A stretch of DNA of 64,000 bases, from the NCBI GenBank assembly GCA_022478985.1, contig JAKSZP010012234.1, positions 18,825 to 82,824 on the forward strand. Reading direction: 5' to 3'. Shown here in pieces: positions 1 to 11,489 of the stretch; the stretch's first letter is position 1; each line of letters starts with the position of its first letter. Source of the DNA: Massospora cicadina (lineage: Eukaryota > Entomophthoromycota > Entomophthoromycetes > Entomophthorales > Entomophthoraceae). The position numbers and the translations under genes were made by a program. The notes below the pieces were generated by a model that worked only from the letters and a program-made list of their open reading frames with translations, was not told where the DNA came from and did no database searches.

Positions 1-720
1 CATTAATGTTGGTATACAAGGATGCACGACAGATTTAGGTCCCCAAGAATATTGTCCATTGCCCGTTGCAATGTAGCTGGTAAATTACAAAGCCCTTGTG
101 GCATCTGAGTTGGTTGAAAAAGTCCTTCAAATGTGACTACCGCGCACTTCTTCTTCTCCACTGGTGGCAACTTGATTTGCCAATAGCCCAAGATTAGGTC
201 CATAGCTGATAAAGAAACGATCTCCCCCTAGCCAATCTAAAGCGTCTTCGATCTGTAGTAAGGGCTTTAAGTCCTTTTCAGTGATGCTGTTGAGCTTTCA
301 ATAGTATATAACTATGCAGTTGGTGCTGCCCTCTTTTTTACAATAAGAACAGGAGAAGCCCATGGACTCTTTGACGGGTCAAGCATCCCTTGTGCTAATA
401 GCTTGTTAATTTCCACAGTTACTACTTCTTCTGTCACCCTTGATTGTCTGATCGGCCTTGACCTGATGGGAGGATGAACTCCAGTGTCCAGCTTATGAAT
501 CACCCCCCGCACACACCTTAAAATTATGGTTGTTGACAGCGAAAATCTTTATATATTTTTGAAATAAAGTGATTGTCCTATCCTTTTGTGGTTCTGACAG
601 CCCCATTAATTCATCACGTGATACAACTGCTATTACAATGAGCTGTGGTTTGAAAGGCAGACCAAATTCACCCAGTGACCCAAAGTCATGAACCAAAAGA
701 ACCTCCTAAATGGGGATTAA
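1..720 (-). pseudogene. T1 reverse transcriptase, N-terminal half (broken)
   Basis: This is the fingers and palm of a Ty3/gypsy RT. Positions 312-512 encode the region just before the palm (INKLLAQGMLDPSKSPWASP, then VLIVKK). Positions 3-203 encode the palm (GLFQPTQMPQGLCNLPATLQ, then the AMDNILGDLNLS helix). A frameshift separates the two blocks. The YxDD catalytic loop should lie at about positions 1-16. The sequence there reads VYQH followed by a stop, as if about five bases had been deleted across the two Asp codons. The domain continues beyond the window. Confidence 0.85.
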
Positions 721-734
721 GTGTAAATATGCCA

Positions 735-1430
735 CTATTTGGTGGTGGAAGATTTGCAGTGGTACCATTTGTAGATTTGCAAGAAAAGCTTTGATTTCCC
801 CCTGCCAAGGTAAAATAATTCCTGGGGCCATGTGGGGCTCAAATCGTGATTTCTGATATGGCCCAATAACCTCCCCGTAGAGTCCGTCTGGATTTTAATC
901 ACTAAGTCAGTGTTCAATATAACTTGATGCCCAGATTGAATAGATATATGTTTCGCATCTCTGAGAGGCAGCCCTTGATATTCATATATCTGTTGAGGAA
1001 GGGCCCAGGTTTTGCCCTTTAACTGATGGTAGCGCACTGGAACTACTCCAACGCTATAAGCTAGATTAATATTCCCCATATGCACCACATCATTTGGTAC
1101 TCCGCTAGAGGTGAAGTGGATTGGGTTTCTATAACCCAATATTTCTAAAGTAAGATTTGTCATATCAATGACAGCCCCATAGTGTCGCAAGAAGGCAGTT
1201 CCAATTAACAGATCATAATTGCTATTTGGTAACACTATAGCTGGAGCTAACACAACAATTGAACCAAAACTCAGTGGAAGCGCACTGTATGTTCCTCAGA
1301 GACCATATTTTCCACTCCAGAAGTGCCATATACAATCATGTTGTTTTAATTTCAGTTTTAATGCCAACCTGGTCACCAATTTGGTGAATACTATGTTGAT
1401 GTGGCACCGGTATCTATTATGGCACGGACT
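735..1430 (-). pseudogene. T1 aspartic protease region
   Basis: This is a retropepsin-like protease at the gag-pol junction. The catalytic motif reads IIDTGA at about 1402-1420 on the minus strand, so the active-site Asp is intact here, unlike in T3, T4 and chromovirus E. After a frameshift the frame 735-1253 carries the flap and C-terminal part (LIGTAFLRHYGAVID), then the linker to RT. A stop lies just before the active site (AKT-stop-VRAIIDTGA). The homologous frame in T4 is 47,947-48,640. Confidence 0.75.
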
Positions 1431-1506
1431 CAGGTCTTAGCTACAACCAGGTCACAGTAATTACACCTGGAGTAAGATGCATCTCAACTGTTTATAATAT
1501 GGACAT

Positions 1507-2329
1507 CTAAAGAATCCCTGTTTCCACGGAAACATAAAAACCCCTCACCGATTCTAGGTATTGTTTTATAATAGGTTTGACTGGAAGAGTGACGCTTAAT
1601 GCTTGCAAGAAAGGTGCATCTGAGGAGGGGTCTAACTTTTCAAGGGTTACTTGGTTGAACATTTGACAAGCATATGTCTCGACCTTCATCTGAGACCCCT
1701 TATCCACCATAGCCGCTGACTGTACTTGTGTCAAAACATTCACCCCTCCAACCAGCTGCTGATATAAAACTGACATATTGTGCAAGGAAACTTCTGCTGA
1801 ATATTCTAATATGTGTTCAGGTGGGACGTTTGGGTTTGAAATAGCAGAGATAGAGAGTTCCTTCTCTACTCCGCTCTGACTTTTTCCTGGCCATACTGTT
1901 CCAGCTGTACAGAGACCAGTTGATTAGGGAACCATCGTGCCAGATGCCCCTGACGACTGCATTTGAAGCAGCTGACCCCAATGGGCCCATGTCCTTAATT
2001 AATGCGATACAAACCATGTCAAGAGTTGGGCTGGAAATGATCAGCATAAAAGGTCTAGGGTGATAGCTGGCCCGAGGATGATAAGCAGTAATGGGGTGGA
2101 CGTTTAACTGCTGATGATAACTTGGTGAAATATGAACTGGACTGACAAAGTTCCCCAAAAATTTATGGTTCAGCAGTTATAGCAGAAGAGTTCCACTTGG
2201 CATTAGGTGGAGGGAAGTTGGCTGATATACAGTGCAAAAACTGAACAAGTTTAAGCAAAGGTACATCTTCATCCAACAGTGGGGCCATTACGTTATGTAA
2301 CTCATGGTATGCTTCACAGCAGAAGTCAT
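1507..2329 (-). pseudogene. T1 gag, C-terminal part with damaged zinc knuckle
   Basis: This is the nucleocapsid portion of gag. In one frame near 1935-1975 the minus strand reads SCFKCSRQGHLARWF, a CCHC knuckle (C-x2-C-x4-H-x4-C) whose last Cys is Phe. Downstream, 1507-1785 encodes a stretch with VGGVNVLTQVQ, matched in T4 by VVGLNVLTQTQ. The block ends on the right at the LINE A insertion; the rest of gag resumes at 7577. It is spread over several frames and is non-functional. Confidence 0.7.
2315..2329. repeat. Target-site duplication of LINE A, left copy
   Basis: The 15 bases cacagcagaagtcat occur here and again at 7562-7576, exactly bordering LINE A. A perfect repeat of this length is typical of target-primed reverse transcription. 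Confidence 0.9.
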
Positions 2330-2485
2330 CATTTTATTTAACCGAGGTAAGCTGACCAGGGGACAGACATTACTGAATATATGTGAAACTAAGAGAATAA
2401 CTAACAAATATAAAAATTGGGCACCCCAGGGTACTTTAGTAACCCGTGTTGCCAGCGGGACTGCCAGGTATGGGGGGTTGGTGCA

Positions 2486-3214
2486 CTACTCCGAGGGGGT
2501 TTCCCCTGCTATGGAGCAGGTGTAAAGGAAAGGGTCTGTGTGGAGGAACCAGAGTGGGAACCATGATTCTATGAGCGCTTTTTGTCTTGGTCTCATATAT
2601 CCGTAGAGCCAGGCTTGGAAGTGCTCTAGTAAGTGGACATGGAATCTGTTAATAATCCCATGAATGGTTGGGACCGTGCCCTTGAACGCATCTAATGCAA
2701 TTGTGTGTATTGTCCACATTGCAATGGGTATTATTAGGGAGTAGAGTGTAGATGGGATTGGTGACTTGATCTGGAGCGCGAAGATACTCTTTGATATCGA
2801 GAATTTCTGTTCGTTTTAAATATTGAGCAGGCGTGCGACTTCCTGCCATATAGCTTTGGTTGGGGGGCATGTTTCTAGGCGGTGATGTAGGGATCCCTCC
2901 CCTCCACATACTGCACATGTTTTGTGGAGGGAGTTGGAGCGATCCGCCGTCCTATAGGTCCTTCTCAAACAGCGCCAGGCGTTTGCTCTTATCCTTGGTT
3001 GTAGGAGTGGGTGGTGTGTCATTTTCCACATTGCTTTCCATGTGGTTAAATCATAGGGAATGTCCAGCATATCTAGGTATTCTATCCTAGCTATGCTTGA
3101 GGTTGTTGCGAGCATATCCCTCTGGGGGTGGTTTTCTGGGTTTCTTAATTTGAATTGGGGGCTGGGTCGTCCCCTTCCCTGTATAGTACCCATGTTCGCT
3201 ATGGTCCATCCCAT
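2486..3214 (-). pseudogene. LINE A ORF2 C-terminal zinc-binding region
   Basis: This is the tail of ORF2 downstream of RT. It contains CAVCGGEGSLHHRLETC, a C-x2-C-x8-H-x4-C pattern followed by PPTKAIW, as in the RT-associated zinc-binding region (zf-RVT type) of many fungal and plant LINEs. After a frameshift it continues to the C-terminus (MWTIHTIALDAFKGTVPTIH at 2486-2719), which aligns with LINE B (MWTIHTIFLDAIAGSIPTLP). It probably helps bind template RNA; that role is inferred from family knowledge. Confidence 0.8.
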
Positions 3215-3226
3215 ACGGCGGATAGT

Positions 3227-5120
3227 TCAGAGGATATGTTTGAAATGAGGGGAGGTTCCATGCGGACCCAAGGCAGTAGGGTGCCTGGCAAGGTATGAAA
3301 GTAGTCTGGGTAAGCTATGTGGGTTGGTTAATTTGAGCGCCTGTGCAAAGTTAGTCCTTGCTGCTCTGGACCAATGTTGTTGCGGGAGGTCTGGATCAAG
3401 GATTTCCTTTATCCAGGTACCTAGGATGTGATTGGCATGGCTCTCAAAATCTATTAGTCCCATGCCTCTGCTTGAGCGTGGGCCAAATAGTGTTTCCATC
3501 CGTATAGGAGGGTGAGAGCCAGGCCACAGCCAGCCCTGGATAAGCGCGCGAATTGAGGCTATAAAGGTAGGTGAGAAGGCTATCACATGGGCCTGGTACC
3601 ACAGTATTGGGAGGATGAGCGAGTTAGCAACTGTAGCTCGTCCTGTTAGTCCTGGGGTTCTTCCCTTGAAAGAGGCGACGCGTTTGGATACCCGTTGTAA
3701 CAGGTTACTTTCCATTGTCTCATTAGCATATCCCCCTGATTCTAGCCAGATTCTAAGGTGTCGGACAGGAGTGGTGGTGGGAGGTGTTGCAAAGGGTAAT
3801 ATAATTGGGTTTTTTCTTCGAGTGTTGGTGTGAGGTTTTGATGTTGTGGCCCAATTATTTGTGTATTTGCCTAAGAGGATAATTTCTGTCTTCCTTTTGT
3901 TGAGCGATGCATTGCTCACCTTGGAGTATTCCTCTAGAGTGTGTTCCAGCTGTCGGGCATCTTCATTGTTTGCTATACCTGCTACGCAGTCATCTGCAAA
4001 GGCCAGTATCTTGACTGTTGGTTGTCCTTGTGCAGTTATCCCCATGAGACGTGAGTCAGCTACTCAGAGGAGCGGGTCAAAGCTGAAATTGTATAGCAGT
4101 GGGCTGAGGGGATCCCCTTGTTTGAGCCCTCTGTGTGGTTTAATCTTGTTTGTTAGGAATCCAGGGCCGCATACAGCCATGGTTGCAGATTCTGTTAGGA
4201 GCATCGCCCATTTTATGAATCTTGGTGGGAATTTGAAGGCATGTAGACATTCTTTTAGGTATGGCCAGCTAACACGGTCATACGCCTTTTCCTGATCCAA
4301 GAAGACCAGGGCACCAGTTGCTTTGGATTGGCAAATATTTGAAACAGGGTGAATGTTGTTCCATATTGAACGCCCTGGTATAAACCCAAACTGGTTGGGT
4401 GATAGGACGTCAGATGCAATTGCGCCTAATCTAGCTGCTAGAATTTTTGTTATAATTTTTGTGTCAGTGTTGGAGAGTGCAATTGGGCGCCAGTTGGCCA
4501 GGTCCAACTTGTCACCCTTTTTATACAAGGTTATAACGTAGGATTCATGGCCTCCTGGTAGTAGGCGTGTTTCCAACAAACTCTAGTTCATTGACGCCAA
4601 TAGGAGGGGGCGATTTGTTGAAAATATAATTTGTAAAATTCGTAGGGTATCCCATCAGGCCCTGGGCATTTACTACGTGGTGCACCGCGAATTGTTTCCC
4701 AAAGCTCCTCCCGTGTGATAAGGGATAGTATATTGTAATTTGGTGGTGTACTTTGTATCTTGGCAGTTTGAATAAATTCTTTAATTTTTGTGGATCTGTT
4801 GGTATATCACGATATAATTCGGTGTAATAGCGGTGTACTTCCGCCTTGACCTCCTCAGGGTCAGTTCCCACAGTGCCGTTGGTCTTGCAGACCTGTGTGC
4901 ACGTGGGCTGGTTTCCGCGGGAGTGGAATTGGTGGAAAAAGTATGTCAAACAGGTTTCGCCTTCCTTTATGAACTTACCTTTGTTCAATACTTTGATTCT
5001 GTGTTGGTGTTCAAAGATGAGATTGTTAAGTCGGGCTGAAATTTCTGCCCATTTGCGTCCCCAATTAGGGCTATAACCAGATCTCGGAGTATTTATTTCC
5101 AGGTGGTCTAGTTCTGCCAA
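3227..5120 (-). pseudogene. LINE A ORF2 reverse transcriptase
   Basis: This is a non-LTR reverse transcriptase in three frames: linker (4545-5120), fingers and palm (4064-4579: YKKGDKLDLANWRPIALSNT, FLDQEKAYDRVSW, GLKQGDPLSPLLYN), and the catalytic loop with thumb (3227-4045, starting near ILAFADDCVAGIANNEDARQ). The catalytic box is FADD with both Asp intact, in contrast with the LTR elements nearby. At least two frameshifts interrupt it. Confidence 0.93.
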
Positions 5121-5371
5121 GGTACGCTTGATTGTGGCTGTGTCCGCGGTGTACTTGCATGATGCAATATGTTAGGTTTTGTTGATTAAATCTTTTTTGA
5201 AATTTTCCCATGTTCCAATGTGATCCAAAGTGAATGAGGCTGTGAATGCTGGGTTTGTAGCCTTGTTTTCAACCCAGTCAGATATCTCAGGCAATCTTAT
5301 ATTTTCTGGGTGAAGCTTTCTCCAAGGCGACACCTGTGTGTGGGATTGGGTTGGCGCTAACTGCACCATAA

Positions 5372-6041
5372 CTAATCAGTGATCAGAAAAATTGATCTTT
5401 TTGTTGTAAATTTAGAGATTCTTGAGTGGTGGGATTGTGGGATGAGGATGTGGTCAATATGACTCATTGATATGAGCAGTCCCTCACATATGTTGGGTCT
5501 TGTCATATGGGGAAGGATTGGTGAATTGGAAGGAAGAGCATCCTGTAAGCCAAGAGATGCCTTCATTGTGCGATATTCAATGTGTCCAGGTGGGTATCCC
5601 CTGGGATTAGGCCATCGATCTGTATTGGGGTTATCCCAGCAGTTGAAATCACCTAACATGATGATATCTGGTGGGAGGGTGAGGGTAGAAATTTTTTCAA
5701 ATTTTTTTTCTCTCAGTTGCAGTGCACGGTGTGTAGATACATGCTAATGAATTTATTTCATCTTGGCATGTGATTGTTATTACCAGGACTCGACCGTGCA
5801 AGTGTCATGATGGATTTGTAATTTTAAATTTTTTGTTGTTTTGGACTATCACCCTACAGTGAGATGTCCATACTGATTGTGATGGTGCGACCCTGGTTGA
5901 CCAGGATTCTTCTACCCCTTGTAGTCCGTGGGTTTCTTGGATGGCCAAGATGTCTACAAGAGGTTTTTGCAGGAATGCTAGCTTTTTGGCTTGGGATGTA
6001 TGAGCCCTGGCTCCCACGATATTTAACGTCCCTATTAACAC
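5372..6041 (-). pseudogene. LINE A ORF2 endonuclease (APE-like)
   Basis: This is the N-terminal endonuclease of ORF2, which nicks target DNA. Visible motifs in order are LIGTLNIVGARA and VDILAIQETHG (6041-5905; catalytic Glu in QETH), GDFNCWDNPNTDRW (5659-5600), and SHIDHIL near 5450. The final S-D-H motif near 5390 is shifted out of frame, so the frame ends FLITD instead of FSDH. The middle of the domain is in other frames. This matches an exonuclease-endonuclease-phosphatase fold of LINEs. Confidence 0.85.
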
Positions 6042-6281
6042 TAAGGTGCCCGTGGCGCCTCAGGAGCAGTTGGGAGGACCCTCTGGTCCTATCCCACCGC
6101 GGCTCGTTTTGGCCATGCTCCACGTCTGTACTCCAACTCTTTCACTGCCATTGTTGGTTCCCTTGATCTGACCCTATGATTCAAGGGAATTGCGGTTTTT
6201 TTGCATTTGCATCAACTTTTCCTGCACAGGTCTCATGTTGATTTGATGCGGGTTGTTGACTGGATTTTATATTTTTGAGGT

Positions 6282-7484
6282 TCATCTTTGTTGCATTGTG
6301 CACCGCATTTTCACCCAAATTGCGGTTGCATTGTTCCTCAGTATGTGCATGACTGATGACGCTTTGTGGCTCAGGCTGGTTACTGTAAAATTTTCGACCT
6401 GGGCATATTGTTCTGACTGGTTGGTTTGGTAAATATCTGTAATATTTTCCTGAATTTGTCCGTGGTTAATGACGGATTCCGCGTGAGCCGCCGCTTCAGC
6501 CGCTGCTCTCTTGCGGGATTTTTGTGCTGCTTTACGCTGTTTACTTGTAACTGGGTCCACGATGGAGTATAATCCATCTTCACCCCAGCGGAATGGGTGG
6601 TGGCCATCAATCATTTTAGCGAAGTTTTTATTATCTTTGTCCATAGCTTCTTCACAAAAATCATTTTCCATTAAGCCCTCTTTTACAGGGCATGCATGTT
6701 CCTTGTGGCCCAGTGAGCCACAGTGGTTGCAAATGGGTGGTGCGCGTTCCAGTGTAACTTGGAATGCAACTGACTGGCCCCCATCTGCAAAAGTGAAATT
6801 CTGCTGCACGGGGAATTCTGGATAAATCCTCTTTTACTTCTGGGAAGGGGTTGATTACAACGAAAGCTTTGCCCGTGCACATGTCAGGCACTAAGCGAAA
6901 TCGTTGTAATTCAAGTTGTTGGATATCTCCGTAGGCCACAAGACCTTTGTGGAGCTCCTCCTCGATTACCTTATAAGGAAGGTTGGTGGGGAGCGAGTCA
7001 AAGGAGATGAACAAAGTTTTTGCTTTGTTCCAACTGGTGCGCGCGGTGCGCACAATTTTTTGCCCTCAGGGAGGGCAATTTCCACGCAGATTTTTGCTGC
7101 GGCATTGGCTTCATCGGCTGTTTCAAAACCAATATTGATCCAGCTGCAGCCCATGTTGTTGGTGGCTACGTACACCGCGTGAGGGAAAAGTGAGGGCTGT
7201 GCCTCACATGTTTTTTCCCACAGGGTTGGTGACTCATCCCCAAGGAAGAGTCTGATCCTGTGTTCCACCTTTGACAAAGGTTGGTTGAATTGAATGTACA
7301 TGTATTGCGCGTGCTTTACAGTAAATACCATAAACCCAGATGGTGTCTGAGTTTGCGATTTCTTTGCAGATTGGGTTCCTGGTCCCCCTCCAGGGCGTTT
7401 CTTGCCCTTAGTTGCACCGTTAAGTGCACCGCTTGCCGCGACGCTCACCCATGTTGTATTATTTTTGTTATTAAAGTCGCCCAT
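6282..7484 (-). pseudogene. LINE A ORF1, nucleic-acid-binding protein with CCHC knuckle
   Basis: ORF1 is the RNA-binding partner of ORF2. The start is the ATG at 7484, 77 bases inside the element. Three overlapping frames give a basic N-terminus (KGKKRPGGGPG), a domain with RLFLGDESPTLWEK and WINIGFETADEANAAA, a second domain with LPTNLPYKVIEEELHKGLVA, and a zinc knuckle (CNHCGSLGHKEHAC, C-x2-C-x4-H-x4-C) near 6690-6735, followed by a basic, Ala-rich tail (KQRKAAQKSRKRAAAEAAA). Two frameshifts break it. The same layout is seen in LINE B and, more diverged, in X1 and X2. Confidence 0.88.
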
Positions 7485-7561
7485 CTTTCCTGTGTGTGAT
7501 TATCCAAATTTGCTGTTTGAATCAAATCATAGTAACTAAAGTGATTGTTACGAGAAAGAAG

Positions 7562-7576
7562 CACAGCAGAAGTCAT
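7562..7576. repeat. Target-site duplication of LINE A, right copy
   Basis: Second copy of the 15-base repeat at 2315-2329. T1 gag sequence resumes immediately to its right. Confidence 0.9.
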
Positions 7577-8010
7577 AATAATTCACACATCAGCTTTAGA
7601 TAAAACCCCTTGCTCAATTAGTATGTGAGCTTCTGCCATAAATCTCTCAGCAAATGCATTGAGGGTTTCATTGCTCTGAAACTTGATGGTCAAAAATTGG
7701 CCTTTTAATGTGACATCTTTGCAGTTCCGCTGAACAACTGCAACACCATGTCTTTGACTTCTTGGTATATAAATGAACTACCTGAAAGGTAACAGATGAC
7801 TTGATCAGCACTTCCAACATCCAAGGTAGAAATAAACACTTTTGCTCTTTACCAATCTGATTCTCCTTCAGTTGCAATCTCGAATTGCTTAAAGTACCCA
7901 TGAATATTCCCTTCATGATCGAATGAGGGCAGCTTATTGCAGTAGACCTACTGGAGCAGCTCATCTTGTTTTTTGAGCACAGCATCCAACGCCATTTTTA
8001 GCTCCACATA
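7577..8010 (-). pseudogene. T1 gag, N-terminal part
   Basis: This is the portion of gag upstream of the LINE A insertion. The frame 7668-7985 covers much of it, but the family's gag motif (PPYDHKGKIH in T4, PPFDHNGNIH in T6) is spread over frames near 7890-7930. The sequence around 7600-7660 aligns base by base with T6 at about 62,410-62,480 (plus-strand cttctgccataaatctctc against cttccgccataaatcggtc). Capsid function is inferred from position. Confidence 0.65.
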
Positions 8011-8111
8011 GGCAAATGACCCAGAGTGTTGGGTAAGAATTTATCAATACAACATTGATGCAACATAGCTAACAACTGAGGTTTTATCATTTATATTGAT
8101 CAATGGGCCCC

Positions 8112-8126
8112 CTGTAGTGAGCACCA
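8112..8126 (-). other. Primer binding site of T1
   Basis: On the minus strand this reads tggtgctcactacag, one base inside the LTR edge at 8128. The identical 15 bases follow the 5' LTR of T4 at 46,661. This is the tRNA-primed minus-strand start site; the tRNA is not identified. Confidence 0.8.
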
Positions 8127-8127
8127 C

Positions 8128-8545
8128 TGTTATAAAATTGGCAACATGTGTGTGATACACCTAAAGGGTTTTTGCAGAGGGTTCAACCCACTGAGCAATT
8201 AGGACTAACGATATTATGATCGTTGCCCTGGAAATAAAATAATAGACTTTAAAAATAAATATGGAGCACTCACTCCCACAACTCTTCTTTATTTAATATT
8301 AAGATATCTGATTCTCACTGTTCCGCTAACTCTTAAACTACAAAACAACCTAATCCCCTCAATCATCTCATCCTGCTTATATCATAGAAACTTTGGATGA
8401 AGCCACTTTCATGGCTTAGTAACTCAATTCTCTGTATCTCATTGGTTACATCAATTCTTCAATTGGTAATCTCACGACACCTAATTTGAGGTGATTTTCA
8501 ACAACCCAATATTGACTAATTTTGATGCGCTCAAATTACTAATTC
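8128..8545 (-). repeat. 5' LTR of T1, truncated
   Basis: Plus-strand tgttataaaattggc at the left edge and the following 400 bases align with the reverse complement of the T4 LTR (46,157-46,659), including ccactgagcaat, tatggagcactc and aacccaatattg. Similarity fades near 8545, about 80 bases short of the expected LTR start, where element X1 takes over. This would hold the T1 promoter; no TATA box stands out. Confidence 0.8.
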
Positions 8546-8569
8546 TAAAAAGTCTTTCTTATTACTCAA

Positions 8570-10460
8570 ACTCACTTCCTAGCAATCGGTTTCAAAAGCG
8601 TTTGTTTATCCATCACCATCTGGCCACACCCATTTCCTATTTGATGTCCTTGGCCCCACCGCCTGCCACCCCAATGTGGGGTAGTGTTGCTCCACCGCCT
8701 AGCATTTTCCACCCAGCAGGCAAACACATTTGGATGGGCTCAAACAGTCTGCCCACCTCGTCCAGCCAATTTGCCCCCCATGGGACTTAGCGCTCCACCT
8801 GGTGTGCATTCAACCTTCTCGCCCCCATCCACGCGCCCTCCCTCATTCCGCCATTCAACTTTACCTCCATGTTGACTATGGGCGTTTATTCCTGTATGCT
8901 GACAAGGCAATTATCAACCTAGCCACTGCAGCATTTGCGCCAGATGGCTTTATCAACTTTAGCCCATTTAAGGGCTACTTTGATATTGGGTTCCAAGCAG
9001 AGGAGGACGCTGTAGCGGTGGTGATAACTCCTTTAATTATAAAAGAACCCCTATTCCCACAACCCGTACTTGACTCCCTTCAGACACCACCCAGGTGGTG
9101 TCATTTGTGAATCTCCCATCCCACCTCCCACCCCAAGTTTTATATGACCAGTTGGTTATGGGGCTTATGGCTTATAGCACTCAGCCCAACCTCATCTTTG
9201 CAAGAACCCTCTGGTGCGGAGCGCCTCGCTTCCCCTCGTGAAACTGCCACCATCATCCCACACCACCCTGCCATAGCCCACCAAAACCCCCGTGCTAGTG
9301 TCACAGCAGCACCGGATCATTTCTTTTGGGCTCAGGTCAATAATGGTTGGCATATTTGTCCCCTCTGCTTTAGGCTTGACCATGCAAAAAAGCTTGCCCA
9401 TATGCCGCTTCTGCTGTTGCAGCTTCAGAGCCCCCCTCCGTGGGTTCTGTATGGGGCGCTTTAATGCCCCCTCCCACTCTCCAATCTCATTTGATGGGCC
9501 AGAGTGGGAAATTGGCCCCCCCAAATCCTCCAGCCACATTCTCCCACCTAAACCCACCCCAGCCAATCAGAGCCAGGCTTGGACCACCCTTCACATCCTT
9601 CACACCCACCCATTCGCCCATTCCCACCCACCCAATTTCTAAAGCCACTATTCTTGTAAACCAAAATTTATTAGACCTATAGTTAGAGGTTGACAAATCA
9701 GATAACGTTCTAATTAGTGAGTATTATGGTCAACCTCTTAGCCAATATGATTATAGTCAGGCCAAATTTTTCCTTCCTGACTTTGATGAAACCCCACCCC
9801 TTAGACATTTCACTCCTCTTCCCAATGCAGCTCCCTACTAAAGTGACCACCAGCTCGCCTTAGCTTTGGTGGCCTCTCCCCAGTGCCCGACCCTACGCAA
9901 TTCAGTGGCCCAATCAGTGGATCAGTTCCAGCTAGGCCTGCCCACCCTCTTATTCCCCCCTGACTTCCCTGAATATACATGCAGCGACATCTCAAAGTTA
10001 TTTTATGATTCTGAAGCTGCTGAAATTAATGCACAATGCTCGCCGCATTCAACCCTTCAGCTAAAATCACCCACAACAGTATCTCCCTTTTTTGCCCAAC
10101 TTCCCTGAAGCCCGCAAAGAAGCTGTTGTTCTTGTTGCAGCATTTGTTGAAGCGCTTTACCGCGCTAATCTTAATGATGAGGTGGAAAATTTGTACTACG
10201 CCAACTTTCACCCCCTCTACGCGGATGCCCCAACGCCCTGGCTTCCAGATTTGATCCGCTTTTTAATCAAAAAACCCATGATTAGGGCGCATCTGTCTGA
10301 GGATCAACCCCCGACCCCCTCGCCCTCTGCCATGGTGGGTTAGCGGTTTCCGTCCCCCTCTGGTTAGTAGTTTTGATTTTTTTCCATTAATTTTTAAGCA
10401 GTTTTTTTGCTTTGATTTTGGTATTGTTTGTCCCTTGGTTGGCATACCTCAAATAAATTT
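8570..10460 (+). mobile_element. Element X1: LINE-ORF1-like protein only, no reverse transcriptase
   Basis: A 1.9-kb GC-richer block containing one decayed open frame and then a 3' tail ending gcatacctcaaataaatttta. A second diverged copy (X2) lies at 43.8-45.3 kb, and a matching tail alone at about 52.28-52.35 kb, so this is a repeated family. The encoded protein resembles ORF1 of LINE A and B, but no endonuclease or RT follows. It may be a non-autonomous ORF1-only LINE derivative or a multiplied ORF1-derived gene. Ends are approximate because no TSD was found. Confidence 0.6.
8640..10343 (+). pseudogene. X1 ORF1-like protein (broken)
   Basis: Joined across frames in order: a Pro-rich N-terminus (8640-8875); a domain with RLFLYADKA and YFDIGFQAEEDAVAV (8876-9060), matching RLFLGDES and WINIGFETADEANAA of LINE A; a second domain with VVSFVNLPSHLPPQVLYDQL (about 9095-9160), matching FISFDSLPTNLP of LINE A; a CCHC-like knuckle at 9357-9398 (C-x2-C-x4-H-x4 then Ala instead of Cys); then a C-terminal part unlike the LINE ORF1s, with SDHQLALALVASPQCPTLRN and ARKEAVVLVAAFVEALYRAN, ending TPSPSAMVG at 10,343. 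At least three frameshifts. The C-terminal region is of unknown function but is retained in X2. Confidence 0.6.
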
Positions 10461-11489
10461 TAATCCATTAGGTTGAAACCCAAAACCCTAATTCGTCTAA
10501 TCAAAGCCTATTTTGAATTTTGCACCTCTCTCATTTCAAGCCACTATACAATCAAAATACTAAGCATTGAGATCGAAAATATGTCTCTTTTCAGAAATTC
10601 ACTGCCACTAATAGATTAACTAATAAAACCACTTATTTCATAGTTTTAAAGTCTTTTATTTTTTTATATTATTACTAAAACTCTTTTTATTATAGCAGCT
10701 GAAAGTTTTCTACTCCTTCTTTTGCTAAATTGTTAAAACATTTGCAAATAGCATCATCAAACATTAGTAAAAGCTATGTTTTGACAGGCTATATATATCT
10801 TTATGGAGTCATGATCTATGGTTATCAGTGGTTGACGCTGAGGAATTTTATGGGGTAGTAATTCACTTTTTTCAGAGGGTTGACAATGTTAAATAAAGGA
10901 GGGCATTAATTTTGCCAAACGCCTAAGTAAAGATACCTGAAGTCGCTGTATAAAAAGCTTTCTTTGGCCTACTTTTTAATTTAAAGTTTATATTGTGTAC
11001 TTGATTCCTAAAGGATAGATAAAAGGTCCTCAAGGATAGGTGCCAGCTGAATGCATCTATGGGAGTGGTTGGCGCCACCACTTACATACTTGAAACTACT
11101 TTGAACCCATGCTTTGACTCACTAAAGGGCTACTTAACAACAAGGAACTATGGATAGTGTAACTCCATGATGGGATTATGAGAAATGAGGCCAGTCCTCC
11201 CTGGGATAGGGTGTATGGCATGGTATATTTATTTTGTTACTCCTCTTGTTAAAGTTGATAGTATGTTGGTAGGACTTTCTACTAAAAACGGTAGCAAAAG
11301 GTCGCTGATGATGGCAAAAGAGAAAGGTTCAAAGGTCATCATAACTCTGGCCTGGCAAACATGCAGATTATCTGATGATGCAGACCGTAAGCTTTGCTAC
11401 AATGAAAAATCACATTGTTTATCACCCTACTCTGAGTATTCTTTAGCTTTTTTTTGTTGGTAGATTTTACAATAATTGTCCATTATATC
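10461..11489. other. Unassigned AT-rich stretch
   Basis: About 1 kb between X1 and the chromovirus remnant C0. The open frame at 11,185-11,463 is short and resembles nothing I recognise. It probably holds decayed gag-protease sequence of C0, judging by its position, but I see no motif to prove it. Confidence 0.3.

Larger units (their letters stand above)
2330..7561 (-). mobile_element. LINE A, full-length two-ORF non-LTR retrotransposon
   Basis: This is a 5.23-kb non-LTR element on the minus strand: a short 5' UTR, ORF1 (7484-6282), then ORF2 with endonuclease, reverse transcriptase and a C-terminal zinc-binding region, ending in an A-rich tail at its left edge (minus-strand ...ttaaataaaat). 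It is bounded by the perfect 15-bp TSD. Its 5' end (plus-strand acgagaaagaa just before the TSD) matches that of LINE B, so both are full length. Domain order and the ORF1 knuckle suggest a Tad1- or I-like clade, but I cannot place it without a tree. Frameshifts in both ORFs make it inactive. Confidence 0.92.
1..8545 (-). mobile_element. Ty3/gypsy LTR retrotransposon T1, 3' part outside the window
   Basis: Reading the minus strand from about 8545 down to 1 gives a partial 5' LTR, primer binding site, gag, protease and the first part of reverse transcriptase, where the window ends. Gag is split by LINE A (2330-7561): the gag sequence left of 2315 joins that right of 7576 in register when compared with the related element T6 near 62.3-62.5 kb. 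The family is shared with T4 (46.2-52.1 kb) and T6 (57.4-63.05 kb); all three have the SERSR-type gag tail or the same protease and RT motifs. Several frameshifts and stops show it is dead. Confidence 0.85.
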
